Shown here: positions 34,194 to 42,804 of the stretch, piece after piece
Layout of the letters: each line of letters opens with the position of its first letter
Position numbering within the stretch: position 1 is the stretch's first letter
Position numbers and translations under genes: made by a program
Assembly (NCBI GenBank): GCA_018655275.1
Contig: JABIJZ010000004.1
Coordinates: forward strand, 207,337-271,336
From: Candidatus Peregrinibacteria bacterium
GTDB taxonomy: Bacteria; Patescibacteriota; Gracilibacteria; UBA1369; LOWO2-01-FULL-3
Direction of reading: 5' to 3'
Length of the DNA stretch: 64,000 nt
The notes under the pieces: model-generated
Database searches by the model: none
Told to the model about the DNA's origin: nothing
The model's input: only the letters and a program-made list of their open reading frames with translations

Positions 34194-35234
34194 TTAGAAT
34201 TGTCTTATGAATCTGAGGTCGCCTGAATTGAATAGGCGAATGTCGGTGATGCCGTATCGCATCATTGCGAGGCGTTCCATGCCGAAGCCGAATGCCCAGC
34301 CGGTGTATTCTGTGCTGTCGATGCCGCCTGCTTCAAGTACGTTTGGGTGAGTCATTCCTGCTCCCATGAATTCGACCCAGCCTGTGTGTTTGCAAACGCG
34401 GCAGCCTTTGCCTTGGCAGAGCAAACATGAGAAGTCGAGTTCCAGTCCTGGTTCGACGAATGGGAAATAGCCTGGGCGGAATCGCACTTCTACGTCTTTG
34501 TTGAATAGTCTTGAGAGGAATTCGATCATGGTGCCTTTCAAGTGTCCGAGCGATATATTTTTGTCGATAAGCATGCCTTCTGTTTGGTGGAATGTGTGTT
34601 CGTGAGATGCGTCGAGTGCTTCGTTCCGGAAAACTCTTCCTGGTGAGATTATTCTCAATGGTGCGCCGTATTTTTCTATTGTTCGGGCTTGGACCGGGGA
34701 AGTGTGTGTTCTGAGAACGAGTCTTTGGTGGTCTGGATCGTGTTTGTCTTTGATGAAGAATGTATCTTGCATGTCTCGTGCAGGATGGTCTGCGGGAATG
34801 TTGATTCCTTCGAAATTGTAGTATTCTGAATCTATTTCTGGGCCGTCCATTACGGCGTATCCCATTTGGCCGAAGATCTTTTCGACTTCCTCTTGGATTT
34901 GTGCGAGCACGTGAATGTGACCGATTTTTTTTGTTTCGCCTGGGAGGGTTGTGTCGAAGAACTCTTTGCTGAGTTGGGCTTCGAGGACTGATTTCTCTAG
35001 GGATTTTGCGCGGGCTTCGAGGTCATGTTCGAGTGATTTCTTGGTTTGGTTGAGGAGTTGACCGGCGTCTTTTTTCTCTTCGTTTGGAAGGTCTTTGATG
35101 CTTCGTAGTTTTTCTGTGAGTAGGCCTTTTCGGCCGAGGTATTTTACGTCTAGGTCTTTGAGTTCGTCTAATGTTTTGACCTTTTTTAGGTCTTTTTTTG
35201 CTTGCTCGAGAATTTTTTGAAGTTCTTGTTTCAT
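34194..35234 (-). CDS. pheS: Phenylalanyl-tRNA synthetase alpha subunit
   Basis: Class II synthetase subunit of 346 residues. It has an N-terminal coiled coil (about 1-90), motif 2 FRNEALDASHEHTFHQTEG, a Cys cluster (SCLLCQGKGCRVCKHTGW) that probably binds zinc as in many bacterial PheS proteins, and motif 3 GFGMERLAMMRYG. I start it at ATG 35234 (MKQELQKILEQ). The open frame extends to 35306, but that part overlaps a good promoter and is not conserved PheS sequence. Confidence 0.95.
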   Translation of the reverse strand: MKQELQKILEQAKKDLKKVKTLDELKDLDVKYLGRKGLLTEKLRSIKDLPNEEKKDAGQLLNQTKKSLEHDLEARAKSLEKSVLEAQLSKEFFDTTLPGETKKIGHIHVLAQIQEEVEKIFGQMGYAVMDGPEIDSEYYNFEGINIPADHPARDMQDTFFIKDKHDPDHQRLVLRTHTSPVQARTIEKYGAPLRIISPGRVFRNEALDASHEHTFHQTEGMLIDKNISLGHLKGTMIEFLSRLFNKDVEVRFRPGYFPFVEPGLELDFSCLLCQGKGCRVCKHTGWVEFMGAGMTHPNVLEAGGIDSTEYTGWAFGFGMERLAMMRYGITDIRLFNSGDLRFIRQF

Positions 35235-35277
35235 TTGGGTTGTGGCCAGTTCGGCTAGGTAAGTTTTATCGAGAGAT

Positions 35278-35306
35278 ACTTTACTAGTTTTGGGGCGGTT
35301 TTGCAA
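35278..35306 (-). promoter_or_regulatory. Promoter of pheS-pheT(-PBP)
   Basis: On the minus strand TTGCAA (35301-35306), a 17-bp spacer and TAAAGT (35278-35283). The expected start near 35271 leaves a leader of about 37 nt before the ATG at 35234 and supports that start. Confidence 0.55.
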
Positions 35307-35351
35307 TTTTTTTGGGTGGTGTGTTGACGTGTGGGAGTGGCGTTGTCTGGT

Positions 35352-35399
35352 TTTCCACGCGTTTAGTTTTTACAGGTTGGGTTTTTGGACGTGTGGAAA
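35352..35399 (+). repeat. Palindromic repeat family B, copy 2
   Basis: TTTCCACGCGTTT (35352-35364) pairs with GGACGTGTGGAAA (35387-35399), 13 bp including three G-T wobbles. The loop shares the core TTTTACAGGTTGGGTTT with copy 1 at 14599-14648. The arms differ by compensating changes, so the structure, not the sequence, is conserved. It lies between pheS and a hypothetical gene. Confidence 0.82.
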
Positions 35400-35501
35400 G
35401 TTATGAAGGTTTTTGTGTGTTTGGGAAGGGTGTTGTTGACGTGGCTTTGGGTGTGTTGTAGAGTTTCTCTCCAAATGTGTTTTAAAAGTAAATTTAATGT
35501 T

Positions 35502-36017
35502 ATGGATAGACCTAGTACTGATTTAGCTGTTCCAGAGTCTGGAGAAAATGGCGAAACCTTGTTGTTTGGTCTTAGAAGCCGTTTGAATATTTTTATTTTG
35601 ATGGTGGGCTTCTCGGTGAGTCTTCATGCTATTTCGCAGAGCGTAGTTAGGAGTTATTGTTGTAGGCCTTTTAGTGTGAATGATGTGGTGGAATTGAATA
35701 CTAGGGCTGGGAAGGTTAGAGAGATTAGTGGTCTTTTGAGGATTGCCGTCAAAAGGGTTGAGGAAATGAATGCTCGCAGGGCTTTGATTGAGGATCCCTG
35801 GGAATTGAAAAATCAGGAATGGGAAGGGAATGTGGTCTTGGACGAGTTGTGGGGTCTTGAGGAGGATTTTGTGCGTTCTAGGAGTGAAGCGTATCAGTTT
35901 TGGGAAGGTATGGTTGAGGGTCTTGATCCTGAGGAAATGGAGGCAATGGAAAGGAAAAACAGAAGTGACAGTTCTATTCACGTTAAGGTGGTTGGTCAGC
36001 CTATGGGAGGGGAGTAG
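35502..36017 (+). CDS. Hypothetical protein with one membrane segment
   Basis: The 171 residues begin MDRPSTDLAVPESGENGE. A hydrophobic helix (FILMVGFSVSLHAI, about residues 30-48) is followed by a charged, helical cytoplasmic or external part (RIAVKRVEEMNARRALIEDPWE). I do not recognise it. The frame is open further upstream, but that part overlaps the palindromic repeat, so the ATG at 35502 is preferred. The strand and spacing suggest it stands alone before the 36.1-kb gene. Confidence 0.55.
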   Translation: MDRPSTDLAVPESGENGETLLFGLRSRLNIFILMVGFSVSLHAISQSVVRSYCCRPFSVNDVVELNTRAGKVREISGLLRIAVKRVEEMNARRALIEDPWELKNQEWEGNVVLDELWGLEEDFVRSRSEAYQFWEGMVEGLDPEEMEAMERKNRSDSSIHVKVVGQPMGGE

Positions 36018-36027
36018 TTTGGGGTGG

Positions 36028-36056
36028 TTGCGGGAACGGGTGTTTTGTGTTATAAT
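36028..36056 (+). promoter_or_regulatory. Promoter and A-rich leader of the 36.1-kb gene
   Basis: TTGCGG (36028-36033), a 17-bp spacer and TATAAT (36051-36056) preceded by TGT (extended -10). The leader contains AATAAATAACAAAAAT (36076-36091) right before the start. The same 16-nt string and the same GTGTTATAAT box precede the giant surface protein gene at 56148. Confidence 0.7.
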
Positions 36057-36095
36057 TACGATGTGTGAAAACAAAAATAAATAACAAAAATTACT

Positions 36096-36956
36096 ATGGC
36101 AGGTCCAGAAAAATCTAGACGTTCGTCTGAAGAGAGCAGGGAAGATGTCCAATATGGGATTGTTCGGCGTAAAGAGGATGGTAGGATTATTGGGAGTTTT
36201 GAAGGGGCTGGTCCTAATCCGGATGATGATGTCCAATATGGGATTGTTCGGCGTAAAGAGGATGGTAGGATTATTGGGAGTTTTGAAGGGGCTGGTCCTA
36301 ATCCGGATGATATTGAGCCTTCTGTTAGCGATGCTCGTGCTGAATTTACTAAGGAGAGAGATGCTTTGGCAGCCGAACTTGATGGTGTGGATGGTACTTC
36401 GGATCCTGAAGCTTGGAAGAAGAAGCTCAATAGGTTTAATAAAGAGTGGCATGATAAAATGCCGGCGGATTTTGATGGTCCTAGTGAATGGAAAGAGATG
36501 TATGCAGAAAAAATTCCTCAATGGATAGAAGAAGCAGGAAAGAGCTCTATGCTTGGGTTGGTGGGAGTGTTGCAGGGTGAGGTTGATTTTATAATTGAGC
36601 AGTTTGATATTCTTAAAAAAGCTGAGGCTGGGGAAATTGAAAATGTGTCATGGGATTTTCTTACTGGTATGACTCATGGGTATGATAGGGAAACATTTGA
36701 ACGTTACAGGGTGGAATTGATCAATTTTGCCGAGGCTGTTGAGGCTGGCGAAGAGGGGTTAGGTGAAAAATTCTTAAAAATTGTTGAGATAGTTGGGAAT
36801 TTTCCAGAACATGACGAGTTTGCTGAAACATTGGCAGTTATTCGTGATCGTCAGGTTGACGCTATTACGGTAGTTGGAACGACTAATTTTGCTGGCATAG
36901 ATGAGTTGGCTGGGTATGTTCATATGAATTATGTTCTTCCTGAAGAGTTTAGATAA
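36096..36956 (+). CDS. Hypothetical soluble protein with a perfect internal duplication
   Basis: The 286 residues start MAGPEKSRRSSEESRE. Two identical 28-residue blocks follow (DVQYGIVRRKEDGRIIGSFE and the next eight residues), encoded by a perfect 84-bp tandem repeat. The rest is an acidic helical protein (AAELDGVDGTSDPEAWKKKL, DFIIEQFDILKKAEAGE). I do not recognise a family. No signal peptide is present. The strong extended -10 promoter suggests good expression. Confidence 0.75.
   Translation: MAGPEKSRRSSEESREDVQYGIVRRKEDGRIIGSFEGAGPNPDDDVQYGIVRRKEDGRIIGSFEGAGPNPDDIEPSVSDARAEFTKERDALAAELDGVDGTSDPEAWKKKLNRFNKEWHDKMPADFDGPSEWKEMYAEKIPQWIEEAGKSSMLGLVGVLQGEVDFIIEQFDILKKAEAGEIENVSWDFLTGMTHGYDRETFERYRVELINFAEAVEAGEEGLGEKFLKIVEIVGNFPEHDEFAETLAVIRDRQVDAITVVGTTNFAGIDELAGYVHMNYVLPEEFR
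36144..36311 (+). repeat. Perfect 84-bp tandem duplication within a gene
   Basis: Positions 36144-36227 and 36228-36311 are identical over 84 bp and keep the reading frame (28 codons each). No mismatch is visible, so the duplication is very recent, under homogenisation, or an assembly effect. Confidence 0.97.
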
Positions 36957-36991
36957 AAATTGGGGGATTGCTTTTGCTTGAGGCTTTACGC

Positions 36992-37020
36992 TTGCCAAAC
37001 CTGGGGTTTCGTGGTATTTT
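36992..37020 (+). promoter_or_regulatory. Promoter of the giant sigma-like gene
   Basis: TTGCCA (36992-36997), a 17-bp spacer and TATTTT (37015-37020) with an upstream TGG (extended -10), 25 nt before the ATG. Confidence 0.55.
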
Positions 37021-37045
37021 TTCGCCTATTTAATTTACTGATTTT

Positions 37046-39796
37046 ATGGACGAAAATCCCGATTTTGATGAGTTTGGACTTGAGTATTCCTGTGAAATAG
37101 GTGGGATGTTTGATGATGAGGTTTTGGACGATGTTGGTGATGATTTTGATGAGGAGGTTGGTGAAGTTTCTGAGGATGTTCGGGAGGATGTTGGTACTGC
37201 TAAAGATGGCGAGCTTTTGTTTATGTCTTTCGAGGCGGTGGATGCGGCTTTGGGTAATGCTTTTTTGGGTGGAGGGCAAGAGGAGGCGAATAAGATTTTT
37301 AAGAGTTTGCCTTATCCTTTGTTGAAAAAGGTTATTGGGAAGGCTTTTCAACAGAATCCGTGGTGTGGTTCTGAAAGACTTGTTTATATTACAGAAGATG
37401 GTGTTTCTGTGCCGATTTCTTATTTATTTTTTTATCGAAATGTAGGGGGAAGGTTTTTGGCTAGGGCTTATCATGCTGCCAAGAGTGCTCAAGTGGCTAC
37501 CTATAGGGGCGCGTGTGAGTTTATGCAACTTTCTACTCGGAAATTTGGTTCGGAGGGTGGGTTTAATCTTGTAAAAAGGTGGTTGCCTAGGCTGGTTAGA
37601 GAGTCTTTTGCTGAAAAACCATTTGTTCCTTTGCACCAGATGATGCTTTATCGTAATGGTGTTCCGTTAAGAAAAATAACTAGTTTTTTGGCGCATAAGT
37701 TTTGTACTGATGAGCTTCAGGCCAAATTGGTTGATGTGTATGAAGAGGCAGAAAGGGATTATCTTGCTGAAAGTATTGATCATGTGTTGGAATATATGGC
37801 TGAAGTTAAAAATTTTCAGTGGAGCAAAGTTCCTATGTATTATCATCAGGTATTGTTGGAAATGGCTTTTGAAGACGCTCCTTTTAAAGGAGGGCAGCAC
37901 CTGAAGTTGGATCGGCCTGGTGGGGATAGGATTGGCAGTTTGTATTATTATTATTATTTAAATAGCAGGAAGAAGCTCAAAAAAGATGATCCTCCGAATG
38001 GATTGATGGATTTTTTTAATGCTATGTATAATGAGGTTTTTGAGGATTATTTGAGTGATATCAACAAGGTTTTGGATTTTATTTTTTCTCCTGAGTTTAG
38101 GGAAAAAGGGAAGGGGTGGAATATGGTTCCAGAAAAGTGGCATAAAGTTTTTATAACTAATGCGGTTTTTCAGTCTGATGAAGAAAACCCTCGGAGGACT
38201 AATCTGGTTTGTAAATATGAAGGAAAAGGGGTTCTTTTGTTAAAAATTCTTTATGCGAGATATATGAAGAATGGAAGAGGGGCTGAGTTTAAATCGATTT
38301 ATGACGATGCGGTTGAGATGAAGAAGCGAATGAAGGCAGAGATGGCGGAGAGTGGGGAGGTGAAGGATTCTAGGTTTGTTGCTAAAAATCGAAAAAATAA
38401 AGATGGTGAAGGGGTGGTGGGTGTTGAAAGAGATTTGAAGAAGAAGAAAAGAGATAGGAAATTGGCTGTGGCCACTAATTTGTCTATGTCGGCTGAAGAA
38501 CGGATAGCAGGGGAATTGTATCCGAGGTTGCCGGATGAGGAAATTTTGAGGAATTTGATGCGTGAGGCTCAAGGAGATGAAGAACCTTTGAGGAGGAAGG
38601 CGAGGGTTGAGCTTACTTTGTGTTCTAGAAAATGTGCGGCCTTTTTTGCGAGGGCGTATGTTGCAGACAACTTTTTGACAGCTGAATATATACAGGACAG
38701 TGCTGAGCATGTTTTTAGTAAGGTTATTGATGCTTATGATGAGTCGAAGGGTAGTGTTACTCATTTTCTTTTTGCGAGGGTTAGATTTTTCTTATTAAAT
38801 AGGCATTTGCCTCATTTGAATCATAATGATTTTGAGTCGACGATTCGGACGGCGGTTAATTTACGGGGTAGGTTTAATACGGGCTTGAAAAAGAGAGGTT
38901 TGCAGGCTCGATCTTTTGTTTCAGCTGATCCGGTGTTTGCTGCTGAGGTTATTGGTAAAGGGTGCAGGGTTAGTACCGTTGTTATTAATCAAAGTATTTT
39001 AAAGGTGAATTGTGGGTTGAATGATGAAGTTCAGAAGGGGCCGAAGAGTAGTAGCTCTGATGGTGGCGGCAGAGAGCTTGGGGATTGTTTGCCTAGTCAA
39101 ACAATTGGGGCTCGGGTTGGTGAGGCTTTGTTGGCCAAGGAAAGATCGGATTTGATTGGCAAAGCTTGCAAAGGGCTTAAGGAAAGGGAGTTGCTGATTG
39201 TTAGAAGGAAATATGGGTTGAAGGGTGGGGATTTATCTGCAGATACTGTGATGGAGGGGCTTAATACAGAGAATGAGGCTGAGCTTGTGGACGTTGTTGC
39301 TAGGTTTGTTAGTTCTATTTGGGAGGCTTTGATTGCTAAGAATAATTTACCTAAAAAGACCGCTAATTATTTTGAAGGTTTGATTGAGAAATGCGGAAGC
39401 TATGAGAAAGTTTTGCGCAAAGAAAATCAACTTGGTCAATTTTTGGGTGGGCATGGGGATCAGGAGCTTGCGGATTTTCTTGCTGGGCTGATGGGAGCGT
39501 TTAGTGTGCGCGAACAAGTTATTTTAATGGAATTGTTTTATATTACTCCGCCTGCAGAAGGTGTGTTGCATATGGATGTCCTTGGAACAGAAGTTTTTGG
39601 TGTTTCCAGAGAAAGGGTTCGCCAGATTTGGGTTAAAGCCAGGGATAAAATGAAGGCTGTTTTGGGTGATGATATTGATAAAGAATTCTTTAAAGATGAT
39701 GATGATTTTGTGCCGAGGGAGATTTATGTTTTGGGTGGATCTAAGGCTAAGAAGTCTAGAAAAAAGACCCCCAGCCGGGTGGCTGAAGGTCTTTAG
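37046..39796 (+). CDS. Very large sigma-70-like protein
   Basis: The 916 residues begin with a very acidic stretch (1-60). About 450 residues of unknown fold follow. Near 518-590 there is a segment like sigma region 2 (ARVELTLCSRKCAAFFARAY, then YIQDSAEHVFSKVIDAYDES and FLFARVRFFLLNR). A degenerate region-4-like piece, LKERELLIVRRKYGL, occurs near 710-730. The end holds a full region-4 helix-turn-helix (FSVREQVILMELFYI, then VFGVSRERVRQIWVKARDKM, about 800-865). SRERVRQI is the classic promoter -35 recognition helix of sigma-70 factors. Normal sigma factors are 180-650 residues. The large N-terminal part may sense something or contact other proteins. A bidirectional terminator overlaps its stop codon. 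Confidence 0.78.
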   Translation: MDENPDFDEFGLEYSCEIGGMFDDEVLDDVGDDFDEEVGEVSEDVREDVGTAKDGELLFMSFEAVDAALGNAFLGGGQEEANKIFKSLPYPLLKKVIGKAFQQNPWCGSERLVYITEDGVSVPISYLFFYRNVGGRFLARAYHAAKSAQVATYRGACEFMQLSTRKFGSEGGFNLVKRWLPRLVRESFAEKPFVPLHQMMLYRNGVPLRKITSFLAHKFCTDELQAKLVDVYEEAERDYLAESIDHVLEYMAEVKNFQWSKVPMYYHQVLLEMAFEDAPFKGGQHLKLDRPGGDRIGSLYYYYYLNSRKKLKKDDPPNGLMDFFNAMYNEVFEDYLSDINKVLDFIFSPEFREKGKGWNMVPEKWHKVFITNAVFQSDEENPRRTNLVCKYEGKGVLLLKILYARYMKNGRGAEFKSIYDDAVEMKKRMKAEMAESGEVKDSRFVAKNRKNKDGEGVVGVERDLKKKKRDRKLAVATNLSMSAEERIAGELYPRLPDEEILRNLMREAQGDEEPLRRKARVELTLCSRKCAAFFARAYVADNFLTAEYIQDSAEHVFSKVIDAYDESKGSVTHFLFARVRFFLLNRHLPHLNHNDFESTIRTAVNLRGRFNTGLKKRGLQARSFVSADPVFAAEVIGKGCRVSTVVINQSILKVNCGLNDEVQKGPKSSSSDGGGRELGDCLPSQTIGARVGEALLAKERSDLIGKACKGLKERELLIVRRKYGLKGGDLSADTVMEGLNTENEAELVDVVARFVSSIWEALIAKNNLPKKTANYFEGLIEKCGSYEKVLRKENQLGQFLGGHGDQELADFLAGLMGAFSVREQVILMELFYITPPAEGVLHMDVLGTEVFGVSRERVRQIWVKARDKMKAVLGDDIDKEFFKDDDDFVPREIYVLGGSKAKKSRKKTPSRVAEGL

Positions 39797-39803
39797 TTTT
39801 TTT
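39761..39803. terminator. Bidirectional intrinsic terminator
   Basis: AAAGACC (39763-39769) pairs with GGTCTTT (39788-39794), with an inner AGCC/GGCT stem. Runs of T follow on both strands (plus strand 39797-39803, minus strand through the A-run at 39761-39765). It serves the giant sigma-like gene and the convergent HU gene. It overlaps the last codons of the former (TAG at 39794-39796). Two more hairpins follow at about 39809-39857. Confidence 0.88.
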
Positions 39804-39863
39804 ATGTAGGCGTTCGCCTATGGCGAACTTTTGTTACAGGATCGCTTGCGCTTCCTGTAACTG

Positions 39864-40139
39864 TTATCTAACAGCGTCTTTCAATGTTTTTCCAGCTTTG
39901 AAAGCAGGAACTTTCATTGCAGGGATTTTGATTTTTTCGCTTGGGTTTCGTGGGTTTACACCAGTTCTAGCTTTTCTTTTTGAAACACGGAATGTTCCAA
40001 AACCTGTAACAGTCACAGTGTCTCCTTTTTTAAGAGTCTTTGTGATCATTTCAAGCATTGTGTCTAAAACAGTTTGAGCGTCTTTTTTTGTGACACCTGC
40101 TGCTGTAGCTGCACCAGCGACTAGATCTTGCTTAGTCAT
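39864..40139 (-). CDS. hup: HU-family DNA-binding protein
   Basis: Nucleoid-associated histone-like protein of 91 residues, the normal length. MTKQDLVAGAATAAGVTKKD forms the helical dimerisation part. GFGTFRVSKRKARTGVNPRN forms the beta-arm with the DNA-intercalating Pro, and PAFKAGKTLKDAV closes it. It is monocistronic, with a long AT-rich leader upstream. Confidence 0.97.
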   Translation of the reverse strand: MTKQDLVAGAATAAGVTKKDAQTVLDTMLEMITKTLKKGDTVTVTGFGTFRVSKRKARTGVNPRNPSEKIKIPAMKVPAFKAGKTLKDAVR

Positions 40140-40169
40140 ATTTTTTGGGTTAAAAAAATGATTTTTTTG

Positions 40170-40237
40170 ATCGCTTTGAGCGATTTTGCAAAATTAATAT
40201 GCGAGTTGAATTATATGAATTTGGGTTTTTGGCGCAA
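40170..40237 (-). promoter_or_regulatory. Promoter and leader hairpin of the HU gene
   Basis: On the minus strand TTGCGC (40232-40237), a 16-bp spacer and consensus TATAAT (40210-40215). The leader then carries a perfect ATCGCT/AGCGAT hairpin (40170-40184) followed by A- and T-runs just before the start. The hairpin may be an attenuator or a stabilising 5' element. Confidence 0.65.
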
Positions 40238-40393
40238 TAGAATTGTGAGATTTTGGGTCAAAAAGGGCTTGTTAAAGTGGTGATTTAGCATTTTGATATA
40301 AAAAACTTTTGACTTCAGGTGCCTTAATAAGATACAACGGGGGGTGTCTTGCGGAACGTCGTGGGGCGATGTGAGATTTTAAATCAAATTATT

Positions 40394-42772
40394 ATGGCTA
40401 AAAATTTAGTGATCGTGGAGTCCCCTGCGAAAGCGAGGACGATAACTGGTTTCTTGGGATCGGATTATAAGGTGTTGGCTTCGATGGGGCATGTGCGTGA
40501 TTTGCCTAAGTCGAAGATGGGAATTGAGATCGATAAGGATTTTACACCTCAATACGAGGTTTCGGATGATAAGAAGAAAACTATAACTGCTTTGAAGAAG
40601 GAAATTGGAGCGGACACTAAGGTTTGGGTGGCGACTGATGAAGACCGAGAAGGAGAGGCTATTGGGTGGCATTTGTTGGCAGCGCTGAAGGTGAATCCTG
40701 AGAAAAATCCGGTTAGTCGAATTGTTTTTCACGAAATTACTAAGTCTGCGATTGAGAAGGCTGTGGCTTCGCCGCGTGAGATTGATCAGAATCTTGTGGA
40801 TGCGCAACAGGCGCGTCGAATTTTGGATCGATTGGTGGGTTATGAGCTTTCGCCTTTGCTTTGGAAAAAAGTTCAGAAAGGTTTGTCGGCAGGTCGTGTG
40901 CAAAGTGTTGCGGTTCGACTTGTTGTTGAGAAAGAGCGCGAGATTCGTGCCTTTAAACCAGAAGAATTTTGGAAAATAAAAGGAGAATTTTCGAAAGATA
41001 AAGAGGATGACAATGGTTACAAGACATTTTTTGCGACGATGGAAAAAGACAATCAAAAGGTAAAATTGGGGAAAGAGGAGACGGTTGAGGGGATTATGAA
41101 AGCGTTGGAGGGGGCTGCGTACAAGATCGGATCGGTGGAGGAAAAGCAGGTCAAAAGGAATCCGACTGCGCCATTTACGACTTCGACTTTGCAGCAGGAA
41201 GCTTCGCGGAAAATGGGATTTTCGGTGAAAAAAACGATGGTGATTGCGCAGAAATTGTATGAAGGTTCGGATGTTGGAACGGAGAAAAAAGGTTTGATTA
41301 CATATATGAGAACTGATTCGGTGAATTTGGCGGACCAGGCTTTGGAGCAAGCTCGATCGGTGGTGACTGAGCGTTTTGGAGCAGAGTTTGCTTTGTCTGA
41401 ACCACGAAAATATAAAGGAAAAAAGGGTGCGCAGGAAGCGCATGAGGCGATACGTCCGACTGATTTGTCTCTTCATCCTGACGATGCGAAAGGGTTTTTG
41501 GACAAGGACATGGGGCGACTTTACGAATTGATTTGGAAACGAACAATTGCTTCGCAGATGGCGCAAGCTATATTGAATAAAGTTGTTGTTGAAGTTTTGC
41601 CAGAGGGTGGGGATCGAGGTGTTTTGGAAGGTTGCAAGTTTGTTGCAAGGGGGCAGACTGTTGAGTTTGCCGGATTTATGAAGGTTTATACTGAAGGGCG
41701 AGATGAGGATTCAAAAGATGAAGATGGTGCTGAAGATGGTGCTGGTGATGGTGCTGAAGGTGGTGCTGCGGCTGAGGGTGTTGGTGCGAAACCTGAGGCG
41801 AGAGAGGGAACTGAAAAAGATATTATTTTGCCAGTTTTGGCTGAAGGAGAAGAAGTTGAAAAGCTTGGTCTTGAGCCGAGCCAGCATTTTACTAAACCGC
41901 CTGCTCGATATACTGAGGCGTCGTTGGTAAAGAAATTGGAATCGGAAGGGATTGGGCGACCGTCGACTTATGCGCCGACGATTTCGACGATCCAGACGCG
42001 AAAATATGTTGAGAAGAACGGAAAACATTTGATTCCGACTGATGTTGGAGAGGTTGTGACGGACTTTTTGGTCAAACATTTTGGTGACGTTATTGATTAC
42101 AAATTCACTGCTTCAATGGAGGAGGAATTGGATGAAATTGCGGACGGTAAGAAGGAGTGGGTGCCTGTTATCAAGGAATTTTATGCACCTTTTCACGATA
42201 CGATTGTGGACAAAACTGAATCGGTAAATAAAGCGGATGTTGTGAATGAGGAGACAGACGAGGTTTGTGAAAAATGTGACAAACCGATGGTCATAAAATT
42301 GGGGCGGTTCGGAAAATTCTTGTCATGTAGTGGCTATCCAGAATGTAAGAATGCTAAACCGTTGGATCCCTCTGGTGAGGGCGGGGCGGCGAAGCCTGTC
42401 GATGAAGAATTGGAAAAATTGCAGGAAGAGCACAAAGGAAAAAAATGTGAGAAATGTGGGGCGGACATGACTGTTCGGAAGGGTCGTTTTGGACCGTTCT
42501 TGGGTTGTAGCGCTTATCCGAAATGTAAAACTATAGTTGGTTTGGACGGAAGTACAAACGACACTGGTATCAAATGTCCTGCTTGTAAGGATGCGAATTT
42601 GATTAAGAAACGAACTCGTCGTGGAAAGGAATTCTGGGGTTGTGGAGGATATCCGAAATGCAAATTTGCGAGCTGGGATAAACCTTTGCGAGCTGGCAAA
42701 AATGACGCAGGTGTTGATGGCGTTATTGTTGAGAAAAAAGGTGAGGAGGTTTGTGTTGTGCCGGAGGAGTAG
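40394..42772 (+). CDS. topA: DNA topoisomerase I
   Basis: Type IA topoisomerase that relaxes negative supercoils, 792 residues. The TOPRIM domain is at the N-terminus (MAKNLVIVESPAKARTITGF, DEDREGEAI). The active-site Tyr lies in LITYMRTDSVNL near residue 304. The toroid continues with GIGRPSTYAPTISTI. Four C-terminal zinc-ribbon-like Cys modules follow (CEKCDKP..., CEKCGAD..., CPACKDAN...). A low-complexity acidic Gly/Ala insertion sits near residue 440-470 (GAEDGAGDGAEGGAAAEG). TTGACT (40310-40315) is a candidate -35 box. The last codons and the stop lie in a 25-bp sequence that is repeated at 46188. Confidence 0.96.
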   Translation: MAKNLVIVESPAKARTITGFLGSDYKVLASMGHVRDLPKSKMGIEIDKDFTPQYEVSDDKKKTITALKKEIGADTKVWVATDEDREGEAIGWHLLAALKVNPEKNPVSRIVFHEITKSAIEKAVASPREIDQNLVDAQQARRILDRLVGYELSPLLWKKVQKGLSAGRVQSVAVRLVVEKEREIRAFKPEEFWKIKGEFSKDKEDDNGYKTFFATMEKDNQKVKLGKEETVEGIMKALEGAAYKIGSVEEKQVKRNPTAPFTTSTLQQEASRKMGFSVKKTMVIAQKLYEGSDVGTEKKGLITYMRTDSVNLADQALEQARSVVTERFGAEFALSEPRKYKGKKGAQEAHEAIRPTDLSLHPDDAKGFLDKDMGRLYELIWKRTIASQMAQAILNKVVVEVLPEGGDRGVLEGCKFVARGQTVEFAGFMKVYTEGRDEDSKDEDGAEDGAGDGAEGGAAAEGVGAKPEAREGTEKDIILPVLAEGEEVEKLGLEPSQHFTKPPARYTEASLVKKLESEGIGRPSTYAPTISTIQTRKYVEKNGKHLIPTDVGEVVTDFLVKHFGDVIDYKFTASMEEELDEIADGKKEWVPVIKEFYAPFHDTIVDKTESVNKADVVNEETDEVCEKCDKPMVIKLGRFGKFLSCSGYPECKNAKPLDPSGEGGAAKPVDEELEKLQEEHKGKKCEKCGADMTVRKGRFGPFLGCSAYPKCKTIVGLDGSTNDTGIKCPACKDANLIKKRTRRGKEFWGCGGYPKCKFASWDKPLRAGKNDAGVDGVIVEKKGEEVCVVPEE

Positions 42773-42774
42773 GG
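42750..42774 (+). repeat. 25-bp direct repeat, left copy (topA 3' end)
   Basis: TTTGTGTTGTGCCGGAGGAG plus TAGGG, identical to 46188-46212. It spans the last codons and stop of topA. The two copies bound a 3.4-kb segment that holds the 1065-residue gene. This has the form of an integration or duplication scar at a gene 3' end. Confidence 0.9.
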
Positions 42775-42804
42775 TGTGGGAATGGTATTGTTTAAACTAT
42801 TTCT

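Noticed and set aside
35235..35306. Longer PheS reading frame
   Set aside because: The segment overlaps a TTGCAA-N17-TAAAGT promoter and is not PheS-like, so ATG 35234 is used.
35523..36521. Minus-strand open frame of 332 codons opposite the 36.1-kb gene
   Set aside because: It lies antisense to two genes with a good plus-strand promoter, and its repeats mirror the tandem duplication. The protein has no domain-like sequence.
40406..41566. Minus-strand open frame of 386 codons opposite topA
   Set aside because: It is antisense to the intact, clearly homologous topoisomerase gene. The composition (many Arg, Ser and Leu) is typical of an antisense shadow.
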